This document shows, piece by piece, positions 19,990 through 33,328 of a stretch of 64,000 nucleotides of DNA. The DNA is from Micropterix aruncella. Lineage: Eukaryota; Arthropoda; Insecta; Lepidoptera; Micropterigidae. Where the stretch lies: contig OX155974.1 of NCBI GenBank assembly GCA_944548615.1, forward strand, positions 2,790,001 through 2,854,000, given 5' to 3'. Under the pieces are notes generated by a model. That model was given only the letters and a program-made list of their open reading frames with translations. It did not search any database and had not been told where the DNA came from. A program made the translations under genes and the position numbers. Each line of letters starts with the position of its first letter. Position 1 is the stretch's first letter.

Positions 19990-20580
19990 TGCCCACCTAG
20001 GCAAATGGGGAAATGAAACATGGGAGTCCGACCAGGATGTGCAGATCTGGATAGAGAGTGCCCGTGCGTTCTTCAACAAAATAAAGAAGGTACTTTGCGA
20101 TCCAGACATCGACATCAATCTCTGAATTAGATTACTTCAGTGTTACATCTGACCAGTAGTTTTGTACGGCATCAAAGCTTGGACCATCAAGGAAACAGCC
20201 AGCAAGAAACTTTGAGATGTAGTGTTACCGAAGAATGTTGAGGATTAGCTGGATCGATAGTCACGAATGTGGAATTTCTTCGGCGCGTCAACCAATCCCC
20301 AGATCTTATATTGACTATGAAAAAGAAAAAACAAGTTACTTAGGACAAGTGTTTCGATACGATCGGTACTAAATTCCTCAAGTAATTATGATGGGCATGA
20401 TTGAGGGAAAAAAGACGTGCTGGAAGAATAAGAAAGTGGTGGCTGAGGAACATCAGAGAATGGACTGGAATAGCCAGCGTAGAAACCTATTTCGCTTGGC
20501 ACAGAACCGAAACGCATATCGAGAGCTGATGGCCATCCTCCAATAGTGGAGAAGCACCGAAAGAAGATGAAGAAGATAAT
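19990..20580 (+). mobile_element. RTE-like LINE 3' fragment
   Basis: Broken plus-strand frames read WTIKETASKKL, then CYRRMLRISWID, and near the end RMDWNSQRRNLFRLAQNRNA followed by YRELMAILQ, a signature C-terminus of insect RTE-type LINEs. It ends in GAAGATGAAGAAGAT. Several stops. Confidence 0.55.
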
Positions 20581-21255
20581 ATGTTCTTCTCCGTCGTTCC
20601 CTCATTACTGAGGATCGTGGCCACTAGACAACAGTTTGCCTACGAGGCTCCTCCACTTCGACCTGTCTTCTGCATGGCGGGTTGCAGATTGTATTGACCC
20701 TTTTGTAACTTCTTTGATGAGGTCGTTCCATCTTGCCGGTGATCTGCCTCTGCTTCTTCTTCCCTCCACTCGACCCCCGGAAAGCATTTTCTCCAGATTC
20801 TCTGGGTTTCTCCTGGCAACAAGACCGAAGAACTGCAGAACCCTTCTCACGCATACGGTGGAGAGCCTCACTTGGATGCCGAGTTCTTCCAGGACGGATT
20901 TGTTGGTGCGGCGTGCTGTCCATGGGATTCCTAGCATTTTACGCCAACACCACATCTCCAGTGCATCGATTTCGGTGCGTATCCGAGCCTTCAGGGTTCA
21001 TGTCTCCGATGCATAGAGAAAGATCGAAAGAACCAGAGCTCGAACCAGCCTGACCTTAGTCCGCTTGCTTATACCCCGATTCTTCCACAGCCTTTCTAAC
21101 TTGCTCATGGCCGATCTTGCCATCTGGCTTCTGCGTGAGACTGTGAGACCTCCTTTTCGCAGTTTCCGTCGTTGCATGTCATGGAGCCCAGATATACAGA
21201 GCCTAGATAGAAGATAATATGATGCTGGCCTAATAGGCGCGTCGGTCAATCAACC
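20581..21255 (-). mobile_element. RTE-like LINE 3' copy
   Basis: Minus-strand residues run VRLVRALVLSIFLYASET, then after a short gap MWCWRKMLGIPWTARRTNKS, VLEELGIQVRLSTVCVRRVL, and SRGRSPARWNDLIKEVTKG to the stop at 20605. The same family is inserted at 44849-45350 with a clean target duplication. The 5' part (endonuclease, most of RT) is absent. Confidence 0.75.
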
Positions 21256-21319
21256 ATGACGGAGAGAGAAACCAACCAGAGAAACTCAGACGAACATGAA
21301 CATCCGTATAATTATTATA

Positions 21320-22306
21320 TTACAAGCTTATTTTACAAGAATTCATAACGATGTTAACAGTATTACTTCCAATTTGTATAGGATATATTTCAAACGGTTG
21401 ATATATCGTAATCGTACTGCCGATTTGGCAAGAAGCGGCTTTAGCGAAGCACTCTCTTAATATTACTAAGTACTTTCTGGTGGGATTTTCTTCAAGATTA
21501 TGGCACAAAATTGCTGTTATGCCAAATTCCTGCTGTGATTCGCATATCGTTAAAATTAGTGGAGGTTCTGGGAGTTCAACATCAAATTCGGCACTATTTT
21601 GCTCGTATTTCCATATTGCGACGGCCGATTTGCGAGTTTTAAGTAAGTTTTGGAGACGGTGGGCTAAGCCATCGCGTTTGAACCGCTTCTTCCGAGATTT
21701 CGATGAGGAATCTTGATGGTTTACTGGGACAGGTTCGCAAACGTGGCTCTCCTGGAGCGACGGACTAGACGCGGATGATATGTTGCTGTTCTCTTTACTA
21801 CGCACACTTTTAATCGGTGTAAATGATTGAATCGAGGCTTGGCTTTGAACGCTGAAAACCGTCGGTGAGTTTTCTATATTTAAATCGTCTGAAAATAATC
21901 GTTTCTTTACGTTTTCCACTAGTAAAATACGGTCCGTCAGCAGCGGCTTGATGTTCATTTTTAAAATAGGGCTTTCCTGGCTCGTAAAGGATAAACGTGA
22001 TTTACTCAAGCCCAGGCTGCCGCTTCCGTGTCTCTCCCCCGAATAATTTGCGTTTCTCGCGATTCTCGAACATTGCAGTATCGGCGAAACTGGCGTCTTG
22101 GACTTTTTGATGGGTAACTTTTTCAAGTGCTTCCTTTTCGGATTCGGGGACGGTGTTTCCGCACCGGAATCGCTCGAGCTCCACGAAATGGCGACGTCCT
22201 CTTCGCTTTTCAGCAGAACGTCGAACTTTTTCGATTTTTTAGACTTTCTTGCGGTCATTTTGATGCTTCCCGCTTTATTTTTGTTTTGAACTGTCACTTC
22301 TAACAT
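21320..22306 (-). CDS. Uncharacterised nuclear-type protein, possibly SPIDR-related
   Basis: A 328 aa frame from ATG at 22306. The first 200 residues are basic and Ser-rich and look disordered (KSKKSKKFDVLL, SWSSSDSGAE, KRKHLKKLPIKKSKTP), consistent with a nuclear protein. Residues about 215-328 look folded: HRLQNLLKTRKSAVAIWK, a beta-rich stretch (PLILTICESQQEFGITAILC), RKYLVILRECFAKA, and TITIYQPFEIYPIQ followed by NIVMNSCKI. That pattern recalls the N-terminal half of the SPIDR DNA-repair scaffold, but this is from memory and weak. The frame may not end at the stop: TCTT|GTAAAATAAG near the C-terminus could be a splice donor, with later exons beyond the LINE at 20581-21255. Codon use and the lack of stops support a real gene; the family call is tentative. 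Confidence 0.6.
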   Translation of the reverse strand: MLEVTVQNKNKAGSIKMTARKSKKSKKFDVLLKSEEDVAISWSSSDSGAETPSPNPKRKHLKKLPIKKSKTPVSPILQCSRIARNANYSGERHGSGSLGLSKSRLSFTSQESPILKMNIKPLLTDRILLVENVKKRLFSDDLNIENSPTVFSVQSQASIQSFTPIKSVRSKENSNISSASSPSLQESHVCEPVPVNHQDSSSKSRKKRFKRDGLAHRLQNLLKTRKSAVAIWKYEQNSAEFDVELPEPPLILTICESQQEFGITAILCHNLEENPTRKYLVILRECFAKAASCQIGSTITIYQPFEIYPIQIGSNTVNIVMNSCKISL

Positions 22307-22388
22307 TCGGGCGTTCGCTACGTGAGGAGAGCTCAGAATTTTCGCAAAGGCGAAGAATAATTCGCTGACCGTGCATTTCCAAATTTCA

Positions 22389-22780
22389 AAATGTATTTAT
22401 TTATATCAAATTTACAATAGTTATAATTTACAATAGTCAATTAGCTCGTAGCTCGGCTGTCGCCTATCTATTGTTCTGCTGCCTATTTATTTAAATTATT
22501 ATCATCTTGAGAAATCAAATCATATTTATTTTCAAAAAACCCGTTTAGGAAGTAGAAATACAGACATGAAAAAAACAATTCAAATGTGACAATTAAATAA
22601 AATAAAATAACATAAATCCCTAAGTTAAGACTCACTCAAATTGTACAAACATTTAGATAACAAATATTGTTTCGTTCGTTTTCTAAACTCAACACAATTA
22701 TTAAAATCTTTTAAATTTTGTGGCTTGTTATAAACATTTACGCTTCTATACATACATCGTTGTGCGTTTGAACTCTGGTG
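22389..22780 (-). mobile_element. LINE 3' fragment
   Basis: The minus strand reads YRSVNVYNKPQNLKDFNNCV and then EFRKRTKQYL, typical of the last residues of Jockey/CR1-like ORF2, followed by AT-rich 3' UTR ending in AAATAAATA repeats. It lies immediately upstream of the 21320-22306 gene. Confidence 0.5.
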
Positions 22781-22972
22781 GGGCGTTTACACTCTCGCGC
22801 GAGGCGCGAGGCGAGACGCAAAACCATGTAGTAAACAAACGGAACAGAGGCAAAGCTTCTAGCAAGTAGGTAAACATTTTGTACGCTCGTTAGAAGCTTT
22901 GCCTCTGTTCCATTTGTTTACTGATATGGTTTTGCGTCTCGCCTCGCGCCTCGCGCGAGAGTGTAAACGCCC
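22781..22972. mobile_element. Foldback element, near-perfect 192 bp palindrome
   Basis: GGGCGTTTACACTCTCGCGC at the left matches its inverse at the right, and the arms continue about 80 bp each (GAGGCGAGACGCAAAACCAT, AGGCAAAGCTTCTA) around a short loop near 22865-22885. No coding content. Confidence 0.85.
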
Positions 22973-23316
22973 TATCAAATGGCAGCCTGCGATGAATGTA
23001 TATAAAGTGACTTAGGCTAGATCTCCCTCAACCACATTTCCCTTTAGTATTAGCACTACTGTTTCCTTTATTGTAAGTTTTGTGTCTGTTTGTTTCAGTG
23101 CTGTCCTACTAACAATAAAGTTCCCAAATTAAAAATTAAGTAACTACCTGGCAGAAATCACCCTCATTGGGATTGCCAAAAGGTAAAAAGAAGAAGAAGA
23201 AGAAAACTTAGGCTATGCGCGCACAGCGGTAAAATTCCGTGCGTATTAAAGACTTAATAGTATTTTGCCATCAAAATGATACTCATCATTTTTTAGTGGG
23301 TTAATCAATACAATGG
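22973..23316. other. No gene seen; LINE-like 3' sequence and GAA repeat
   Basis: Contains an AAGAAGAAGAAGAAG run at about 23190-23205 and one stray TIR of the next element (TTTTTTAGTGGGTTAATC at 23289). Nothing coding. Confidence 0.4.
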
Positions 23317-24421
<1,105 letters not shown>

Positions 24422-24597
24422 CGTGCAGTAAAAACAACTTGTATAATTAAATATTGAATTTTATATTCCAATATGTGGCAATACTAAACACGAAACGTCA
24501 AAAGAATGACATCTGTTTACGGTGTAGATCGTGACAGGTTCTGCAGTTTTCCGCTTTATTTTACCTCTATATATAATAAAAAGTATAAATATTCACC

Positions 24598-25755
24598 ATG
24601 GAAAGGCACGAAAATGATGAAAATCATGCAGACATTAAAGTGAAGATAGAATTAGAGTCCGATGTCGAAGACAGGATGCCAAGTTGCTCTGACAATAAGT
24701 ACAGTGAAACGTTGAAACCAGAAAGCAATATTTGCTACAAAGAGGAACAACCAAACTCTTCTTATATGGAAGCAAATATTCTGGAATTTGAAGAAGAGGC
24801 AGTGGCTTTCATAAAACCCGAAGGAAGCGATCCTGTCGAATCAGTCAGCAAGGAACAGGAAGATGATATTGAGGAGACGAAAGAGGTCAAAGTATTGTTA
24901 ACGAAATTTGATAAATTCACATGCGTTGTTTGCGATCGCCATCTAGACAGAAGCGTACCAATGGGAGCATGCAGGAAAAACAAAGAAATTGTGTTAGTTT
25001 GCAAAGATTGTATTAAGCCAAATGGGAAGAAATATATGTGTGTCAAATGTAGCTACAAATCAAGTAGAAGATGTATTCTAATTAAGCATGTTAATAGAGT
25101 GCATAGGAAATTTAAGGAATATACGTGTGAAGAGTGTGATCGGGCATTTGCCTATATAAATAGTTTGAAAACACACGTCCAATCGGACCATCGCAAACTA
25201 AAGCATGCTTGTCAGCAGTGTAAGAAAGTATTTTCTTCTCGCGACTACTTACTACGGCATGTAAATTTCACTCACCGGCAGTTGAATGTATTCACGTGTG
25301 ATTTATGCAACAAAGAATTTCCAAATCGAACACGATTTAAAGAGCACATCGATGGCGTTCATAGAAAAATGAAGGAATTTGAATGTAAGGAATGCAAACG
25401 CGCTTTCTTTAGGAGGGGTGATGTAATTAAACATGTCAATTCTGTCCACCGGAAACTGAAGCCTTTCGCGTGTGACAAATGCAATCGCAGTTTTGCATTG
25501 TGTAAAAATTTAAAGAACCATATAAACTCAGTCCATCTCAGAATGAAGTATAGTTGTGCGGAATGTAACAAAGCTTTCACCCTCAAGTCGACCTTAATCA
25601 GACATATAAATGTAATACACCGAAAAATGAAGCTCTTTGTTTGTACAATATGCAAGCATGAATTTAGTTGGAAAATTCAACTTAAAAATCACATGACTGC
25701 TGCCAAATGCCAATTAAAAATTTTTAAACAATCGAAAAGCAACGGTCTGCGGTAG
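24598..25755 (+). CDS. C2H2 zinc-finger protein, 8 fingers (paralogue 1)
   Basis: Single exon, 385 aa, start in a good context (CACCATGG). The N-terminus (1-100) is acidic with possible SUMO sites (IKVKIELE, CYKEEQ). A Cys-rich module follows at about 108-145 (CVVCDRHLD..CKDCIK). Then come eight C2H2 fingers (about 149-380) linked by HRKxK-type spacers: CVKC, CEEC, CQQC, CDLC, CKEC, CDKC, CAEC and CTIC. The last ends in C rather than H (C2HC). It is likely a DNA-binding nuclear regulator. It is a recent duplicate of 36222-37367: 5' flank, coding region and 3' flank all align. The 11-finger gene at 40954 shares the linker style. No target can be predicted. Confidence 0.88.
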   Translation: MERHENDENHADIKVKIELESDVEDRMPSCSDNKYSETLKPESNICYKEEQPNSSYMEANILEFEEEAVAFIKPEGSDPVESVSKEQEDDIEETKEVKVLLTKFDKFTCVVCDRHLDRSVPMGACRKNKEIVLVCKDCIKPNGKKYMCVKCSYKSSRRCILIKHVNRVHRKFKEYTCEECDRAFAYINSLKTHVQSDHRKLKHACQQCKKVFSSRDYLLRHVNFTHRQLNVFTCDLCNKEFPNRTRFKEHIDGVHRKMKEFECKECKRAFFRRGDVIKHVNSVHRKLKPFACDKCNRSFALCKNLKNHINSVHLRMKYSCAECNKAFTLKSTLIRHINVIHRKMKLFVCTICKHEFSWKIQLKNHMTAAKCQLKIFKQSKSNGLR

Positions 25756-25969
25756 ACCTTTGATGAGTACTCTTTGTCTTCTAAGCAAGCAGAACATAAT
25801 GCATCGGTGGAGCACGACCACTTTTGTAGATAGTATTTTCTAGTAGGTAGAATATTCTATTGTATGTATGCATTTTATTTTTCAGTTTATTTTCGTGAAT
25901 TTTTATTTATCTACGAACAGCCAATACAGTCAAACAGTCAAATGCATTTATTGATAATTCTAATGGCTG

Positions 25970-27018
<1,049 letters not shown>

Positions 27019-27754
27019 ACCTTCCGTTTAATTTGTTATCTTCATTTTTTTTATTTTAGAATAAAGTAACTACCTCCGTCCTTGTAATTATTAAATGTAA
27101 ATACCATTGCAATATAACGTTTAAAAAAATAAAATAAAATAAAATACAAACCTAAGAGCGGATATATCACGCCCTTTCGGCAGGCAATATACAATTTCTA
27201 TTGGTACCACCTCGATACAGGTTATTTCTAGTGAGGTGGTAAACCACAAACTATCATTTCTGGTTCTTTTTCCGAGTTAGGAAGTAAATTGGAATACTGT
27301 TTAATTAATTATAAAATATTAGGCTAAGAGAATGTTTTTGTAATTAAATGTATTTTTATGGCCCTAAATAAATAAATAAATAAATAAACTTTCAAATTTA
27401 TTTTTAAGCTGTTAATGCATTTAGCTAAGTTTCAAACCCGAACCAGTGTATGTTACAGAGCAATCTATAATTAGTAATTTTTAATTGCGCTCCAAGTGTA
27501 AAGTAGACATTCTCCTGGAGTTTTGCTTTGGCGGGTAAAAATTTCGGCTCATCGACGTGTGCAGCACATGAATAAAATGAGAGGTGAGTGCTATTATATC
27601 GTTATAATATGTCTTGAAATTTAAAATATTGATCAAAAAACGCTATATAGCTATAATTACTGATATATAAGTATTAACGCCGGTGGCATCACTGTAACCA
27701 CTAGTATGTACTCAAAAATATTAAAATGTATTTTATGTTGGAAATGTATATTGA
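27019..27754. other. No gene seen
   Basis: AT-rich sequence with simple AAATAAATAAATAAATAAA tracts near 27365-27385 and 27125-27145, probably LINE tails. No coding region supported. Confidence 0.4.
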
Positions 27755-28725
27755 TTGGTTTTAGGGTCTAAATGGAACTTTTCCGTTTGGTTAGCCAAGG
27801 ATTTGGATAACATGAAGGATGATGAATTTAACTGTATAATAACGAGTACTCCTAGCGATCCGGAGTCGATCGACACAAGTAATGATGAAGTTGAAAAAGC
27901 AAGACCCGTGGAGAGAAATCCATCCCCTAAAGAAATTTATATATCGGATTACACATTTGAGAAAGCAAACGAGGGCATGGAAATCGTTAAAAATTGGCTA
28001 GGAAACTTTATGTTCACGCTTAATGTTGGCAAAACCAAATACATGCTATTTGGTATAACAACCAGAGGTCAACCCACTACTAATAAAACTATTGTAATAC
28101 ACGAGTGCGATAGCGTAGTCTTGTTACTGTCAGCCTCTACAAAGAGAAATATCTTGGAAATATCTAGGCATCACTCTAGATTGCTTTCTCCGTTGGGACT
28201 CTCATATACGTAACGTGGCTACGAAGGTGCGAATCCTTGGATATGTTTTCAAAGAACTGAGGAATATTCTGGATCCAAAAAACCTAAAAACTGTTTATTA
28301 TGCTTTATGTGAATCGCTTATTACTTACGGCATAATTGGATGGGGTGGATGTGGTAAAACCCTGCTAGAGCCAATGCAAGTTGTGCAGAAATTTATATTA
28401 AAAATTATTCTACGTAGACCATATCGCCATCCCACTAATGAACTTTATAAGGAAGCTAAATTTCTTGATTGTAGCAACTTTTTCTGAAAACTTCCCTCTT
28501 AAGGCTATTTTTGGACAATAACTCAAATTTAGGAATTATTCAGAACCGGCGACCAACGAGACAAGTTTTAGAAAATTGCTTAATAATACCCAGAAGGAAA
28601 ACATCATTTGGACAAAGACATTACTCTTTCATTGCGCCGAGATTTTACAATCTGTTCAATATGGAAATAAAAATGAATTTGACATTTAGGGAATTCAAAA
28701 ATAAATTAAAGAAATAATCATAATC
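27755..28725 (+). mobile_element. Jockey-like LINE 3' fragment
   Basis: Frames read MEIVKNWLGNFMFTLNVGKT with KYMLFG, then KTVYYALCESLITYGIIGWG, LRRPYRHPTNELYKEAKFLD, and SFIAPRFYNLFNMEIKMNLT. This is the RT C-terminal part of a Jockey/I-type LINE. Frame breaks at 28213 and 28487. A second copy is on the minus strand at 30004-30507. Confidence 0.75.
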
Positions 28726-28899
28726 ATAAGTTTTTTATTCAAAATAGTACGAAATCGTAACTTTTTGACGTCAATAATGCATACAAACATACATAAATGA
28801 TAAAAAAATAAGATATTGTGACATTATAACAAATTATTGTGACATATAACGTGATATTAATCATCGAGGTAACCATTTTATTTCCAAGGGTCTTTGTCG

Positions 28900-29245
28900 T
28901 CTAGATAATCATTTATTTTATAGGTAGTAGCCCTTTGAGTACAGCTTCTTCTTAATAAAAGACTTAAATTGTATCACAGATAAATTTTGCATGTTTACTG
29001 GGACTTTATTGTAGAAGCGTATACATTGCCCTTTGAATGATTTTGTGGTTTTGGAGAGTCGACTTTTATGGTCAGCAAGTTTATTTTTATTTTTAGTATT
29101 GACACCATGCCTATCAGACTTTTTTAAAATCAGTTCTTTATTTTTATGCACATACATTAAGTTTTCATAGATGTAATGAGATGCAAGTGTCAAAATATTG
29201 ATTTCTTTAAATTTTCCGCGTAACGACTGTCTAGCACCCAATTTA
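28900..29245 (-). mobile_element. LINE 3' fragment (second family)
   Basis: Minus frame with ASHYIYENLMYVHKNKELIL, QCIRFYNKVPVNMQNLSVIQ and FIKKKLYSKGYY, a LINE ORF2 C-terminus distinct from the copy at 27755. Confidence 0.7.
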
Positions 29246-29257
29246 TAAATAGCGCGG

Positions 29258-30507
29258 ATTTATAAATGGTTATCGAATCATGACAGACTAACCATACATC
29301 AAATGTTAGAAATAATAGTATAATAAAACTTAGGTGCACAAATTATTAACATATTTCTAAACATGTATGTTGAGTATATTTTAACATTGAACTAACTACC
29401 AAAAATTATTTGACTTTGACAATGAATTATACTTTTTAGACTAGGTATTTTTATATTAAATCCTATATTTATTTATTTATTTATTTATTTAAGAATTAAT
29501 TACTATGAAACATTGATTAGCTTATAAAAATAACAGGAACCGAATGGCAAACCCTTAACCCTTTGCTTATTTGTTTCTGTCACCCAACTGGGACTAGCCC
29601 GTTCTAGGGTGGACAGGACTCCAATATTAATCAAGATTGCTTGATTGCTTGGTTGCTTACAAATATACAAGTTTTAGTAAAAAGCTAATGACACTAAATT
29701 GCCCTAAAATGTGGTCTTCAGAATAAAATAAAAAAATATTAAAAGATAATATAATAAATAAAATGCAATTCCATTATTTAATCTGCAATAAATATCATAT
29801 AAAATTCGATTAAATAAAATAAATAAAGTTATATGTGAGAAAAGGAAGAAACGGTCATTAATATTTATTAATATAAAATTACCTAGTCTAAAAAGTATAC
29901 TTCATTGTCAAAGTCAAATAATTTTTGGTAGTTAGTTCAATGTTAAAATATACTTAACATATATGTTTAAAAATATGTTAATAATTTGTGCACCTAAGTT
30001 TTATTATACTATTATTTCTAACATTTGATGTATGGTTAGTCTGTCATGATTCGATAACCATTTCTTTAGTTTATTTTTGAATTCCCTGAATGTCAAGTTC
30101 ATTTTTATTTCCATATTGATCAGATTGTAAAATCTCGGCGCAATGAAAGAGTAATGTCTTTGTCCAAATGATGTTTTCCTTCTGGGTATTATTGAGCTAT
30201 TTTCTAAAACTTGTCTCGTTGGTCGCCGGTTCTGAATTATTCCTACATTTGAGTTACTGTCCAAAAATAGCCTTAAGAGGGAAGTTTTTAGAAAAAGTTG
30301 CCTACAGTCAAGAACTTTAGCTTCCTTATAAAGTTCATTAGTGGGATGGCGATATGGTCTACGTAGAATAATTTTTAATATAAATTTCTGCGCAACTTGC
30401 AATGGCTCTAGCAGGGTTTTACCACATCCACCCCATCCAATTATGCCGTAAGTAATAAGCGATTCACATAAAGCATAATAAACAGTTTTTAGTGTTTTGG
30501 TTAACAT
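29258..30507. repeat. Inverted pair of Jockey-like 3' ends around a third repeat
   Basis: 29258-29462 (plus) and 29872-30075 (minus) are inverse copies of the same LINE 3' UTR (ACTACCAAAAATTATTTGAC and its complement). The minus copy continues into coding sequence at 30004-30507 (KTVYYALCESLITYGIIGWG). Between them lies the repeat unit at 29467-29865. Confidence 0.7.
29467..29865 (-). repeat. Dispersed LINE-like 3' repeat, minus copy
   Basis: Carries a TTTATTTATTTATTTATTTA tail at its left and CTGTCACCCAACTGGGACTA inside. The same unit, in plus orientation, is found split at 30510-30655 and 31245-31530. Confidence 0.65.
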
Positions 30508-30509
30508 TT

Positions 30510-31530
30510 GTTAAATAGTAATGATTGTTCCTATCTTTTCTCACATATAACTTTATTTATATTATTTAATCGAATTTTACATTATATTTATTGCTGATTA
30601 TATAATGGAATTGAATTTTATTTATTATATTATCTTTTATTATTAAGCTATTGCATAGCTTTTATCGCGGGCCTAGGCCAGCGCGGCGACCGAATGAAGA
30701 ATTTTCTTAACGAAAATTTATGATTTTAAACTGATAATTACGTCTAAACGAGTACCTACTGCTTACGATTCAAAAAAAATATATGTTAAACAAGAACATT
30801 TTCCTAATATTCTTAGCTTTGAATATTTTAGATTTTGTTTATATTACATAGTGTAATTAATTTGTGAAATTAGGTCTAACTGAACACAAAAACGACTACT
30901 ACGCAAATACTATCTGGCGTATTATTATGAAACCTGCACCATTTCAAAGATAATTTAATTATCTATCTTTTTATTTACGAATTTTTTCGAATAATCCGTT
31001 TTTTTGCTTAATCGAATAAAAAATTCGTGCGCGGCGCTCTATTGGAAGACGTTTAAATTATTCCGATCATTTGATTCCGCAGCCGCAAATGTTTCGGAAT
31101 AATTTCAACGTTTTCCGATAGAGCGCAGTTATCTGATATCAGAAAAAATAAAATAAATAATTAATTACAATTGCATAAGTTGTTCAAAATGCTATGCAAT
31201 AGCTTTACCGCGGCAGTCCCCGAGTGCCACACGTATTTTTTTTTAATTAGATTTTTTATTATTATTTTTTTATTTTATTCTGAAGGCCACATTTTAGGGC
31301 AATTTAGTGTTATTAGCTTTTTACTAAAACATGTACATTTGTAAGCAATCAAGCAATCAAGCAAACTTGATTGTAATATTAGAGTCCTGTCCACCCTAGA
31401 ACGGGCTAGTCCCAGTTGGGTGACAGAAACAAATAAGCGAAAGGTCAAGGTTTTGCCATTCGGTTCGTGTTATTTTTTATAAGCTTATCAATGTTTATAA
31501 TAATTGATTCTTAAATAAATAAATAAATAA
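30510..31530 (+). repeat. Dispersed LINE-like 3' repeat, plus copy, split by an insertion
   Basis: 30510-30655 and 31245-31530 together match the complete unit at 29467-29865. Its tail AAATAAATAAATAAATAAA ends at 31530. The interruption is the palindrome-ended element at 30652-31244. Confidence 0.65.
30652..31244. mobile_element. Palindrome-ended repeat (AAGCTATTGCATAGCTT), copy 1
   Basis: Begins AAGCTATTGCATAGCTTTTA and ends TATGCAATAGCTTTACCGCGG then CAGTCCCCGAGTGCCACACG. The interior holds a strong hairpin (CGCTCTAT..GGAA..TTATTCCGA / TCGGAATAA..TTCCGATAGAGCG) near 31030-31125. A second copy lies at 43884-44435. Insertion into the LINE repeat above shows that it moves. I cannot name the class. 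Confidence 0.65.
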
Positions 31531-32170
31531 AGTGAAAATAATTATGAATATTCAAAAAGGGCCTCCAGATATTCTTCCTTCAAAAAATGCTGGCCTCTTC
31601 ACCTCTACCTCTAATAATGACAACGAATATGATATTGGAACGAAAAGTTCAATGCCTCAAAATGAAAATGCGACCATTTTTTTTCCTGTGGATTACCTAT
31701 ATGGACTACATTGATATTTTTCCAGATAATAATACACTACAATTGGTTGCGAAATCCGAATCCGATGATAATATCCCTCTCACAGGATAGGTGTCGTAGG
31801 AAATGGATGATAAAATCCATAAAAAAGTAATTCCAGTTTTTATGAAAAATTTTGGACCACAAATTGGAATAACCTAAAGATTTTTCCTGAAGTATTTATA
31901 GATATATTAGTGTTTCAGACGAATCTATACCCAACACAAGGAGGTAGCACATTTATTCCAATTACAATTAAAGAAATATGTTTTTCAAACATATTTTTAA
32001 AATATTATAGGCTTCATGAATACATTTGAGATGAGAGTGTCAGAGATGAGAGAGATCGTCAATAAAGCAATACTTATCATCTAAACCAATAAAACGAGGA
32101 TATAAAGAGTGAGTTAGATGTTATATAACATGATATGTTTGTGAATTCCAGATATACAATAGAAAATATC
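31531..32170 (+). mobile_element. piggyBac-like transposase remnant
   Basis: Broken frames include IDILVFQTNLYPTQGGSTF and then PITIKEICFSNIF, resembling the conserved (I/V)xQTNLYATQ...P region of piggyBac transposases. Many stops; no ends identified. Confidence 0.4.
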
Positions 32171-33328
32171 ATAAATAACGTGTAGTATCTAATATTTTAA
32201 GTGGTTGTAGGTCCGGTGGTTACACTAAGTAACCGCCAATTTTTTGGTTTTGTTTTCACAAAATAATTGAAATTAAAAAAAAAAAAAACAAAATTCTGTT
32301 TAAGAGTCAGTCAACGAATGTAATTTCCCTAAAATACCAGCTTTTTATTATTTTTTTCTAATTTGGGCCGCAAAGGGTTAAATAGTTTGCTCCCAAGTGA
32401 ACCTCTGCTTTTCACTCCGACTATGAGAAAAAAAACTAAAACGTGCTTTAAAAATCATCATCATCATTATCATACCATCATATCATCGTTATCATCATAA
32501 TCATGATCATAATCATACAATCATCATATAATCACCATATACCATCATAATATCATGACCATAACTATGACAAAAGCAGTAGGGTAAATGCAACTTTGCT
32601 CCCGCCACGCGGGGTTTAAATTACTTCTTTTCGAATAGAAGGTTCAATATTTCAAAATATCATATTAATTTCTTTTACAGAGCTGCCCGAGATTCGTATG
32701 GAGACAATGCTATAGGATATGTTCAAGTAAAACGGGAAGCTAATGTATGCACACTTAAAGCCTGTATTACTCCTGACACAAGGTGCGAAAGACTCCGTAC
32801 CATGTGACGCTAGTATATGATGAAAAGGAATCCACCATTAAAAATTTTCAGTGTCACGATTGCGCCGCGAGTGCTGAGGGTTGCAAAGGCTATAGCGTTT
32901 TTGTCATGGATGCATCGTAGAAATGAAGACCCAGCTCCTACGTCAGTAAAGTGCTACTGGTCATGGTGTAGGGCTAAATTATCATGCGTGGGCTCAGATG
33001 TAAAGTTTATGAAGATAAAAGAAATAGGAAAAACATCGGCTGGCGAAAGAATGGTGTGCGATGACGTCACGCCGCGCGCAAACGACTTTCAAGGAAAAAA
33101 AAGCGCTGGGTCATTTTTACGAATCTTTAAAAAATAATTTCGAAGTCATTTGAAGGGCTAGAGAAAAAATCAAAATATGTACCGTATTTTAAGTTAAAAC
33201 AAGTACTTTTAGGAATATATAAAAAAACCGTTTCCAAGCTCATTATGAAATAGCTAGATATTAAACCAACTATGACTAATATACAGGTTGTTTTTACTGC
33301 ACGGGCATTTTTTAGTGGTTATAAATAG
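32171..33328. other. No gene seen; ATC repeat, possible stray exon
   Basis: An (ATC)n-rich tract lies at about 32455-32560. After a TTTTACAG at 32672-32679 a 42-codon frame reads DSYGDNAIGYVQVKREANVC and then TLKACITPDTRC up to a stop at about 32808. It might be a stray terminal exon but I cannot assign it. A stray end of the GTGAATCAGTAC-family element (TTTTTACTGCACGGGCATTT) lies at about 33294-33315. Confidence 0.3.
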
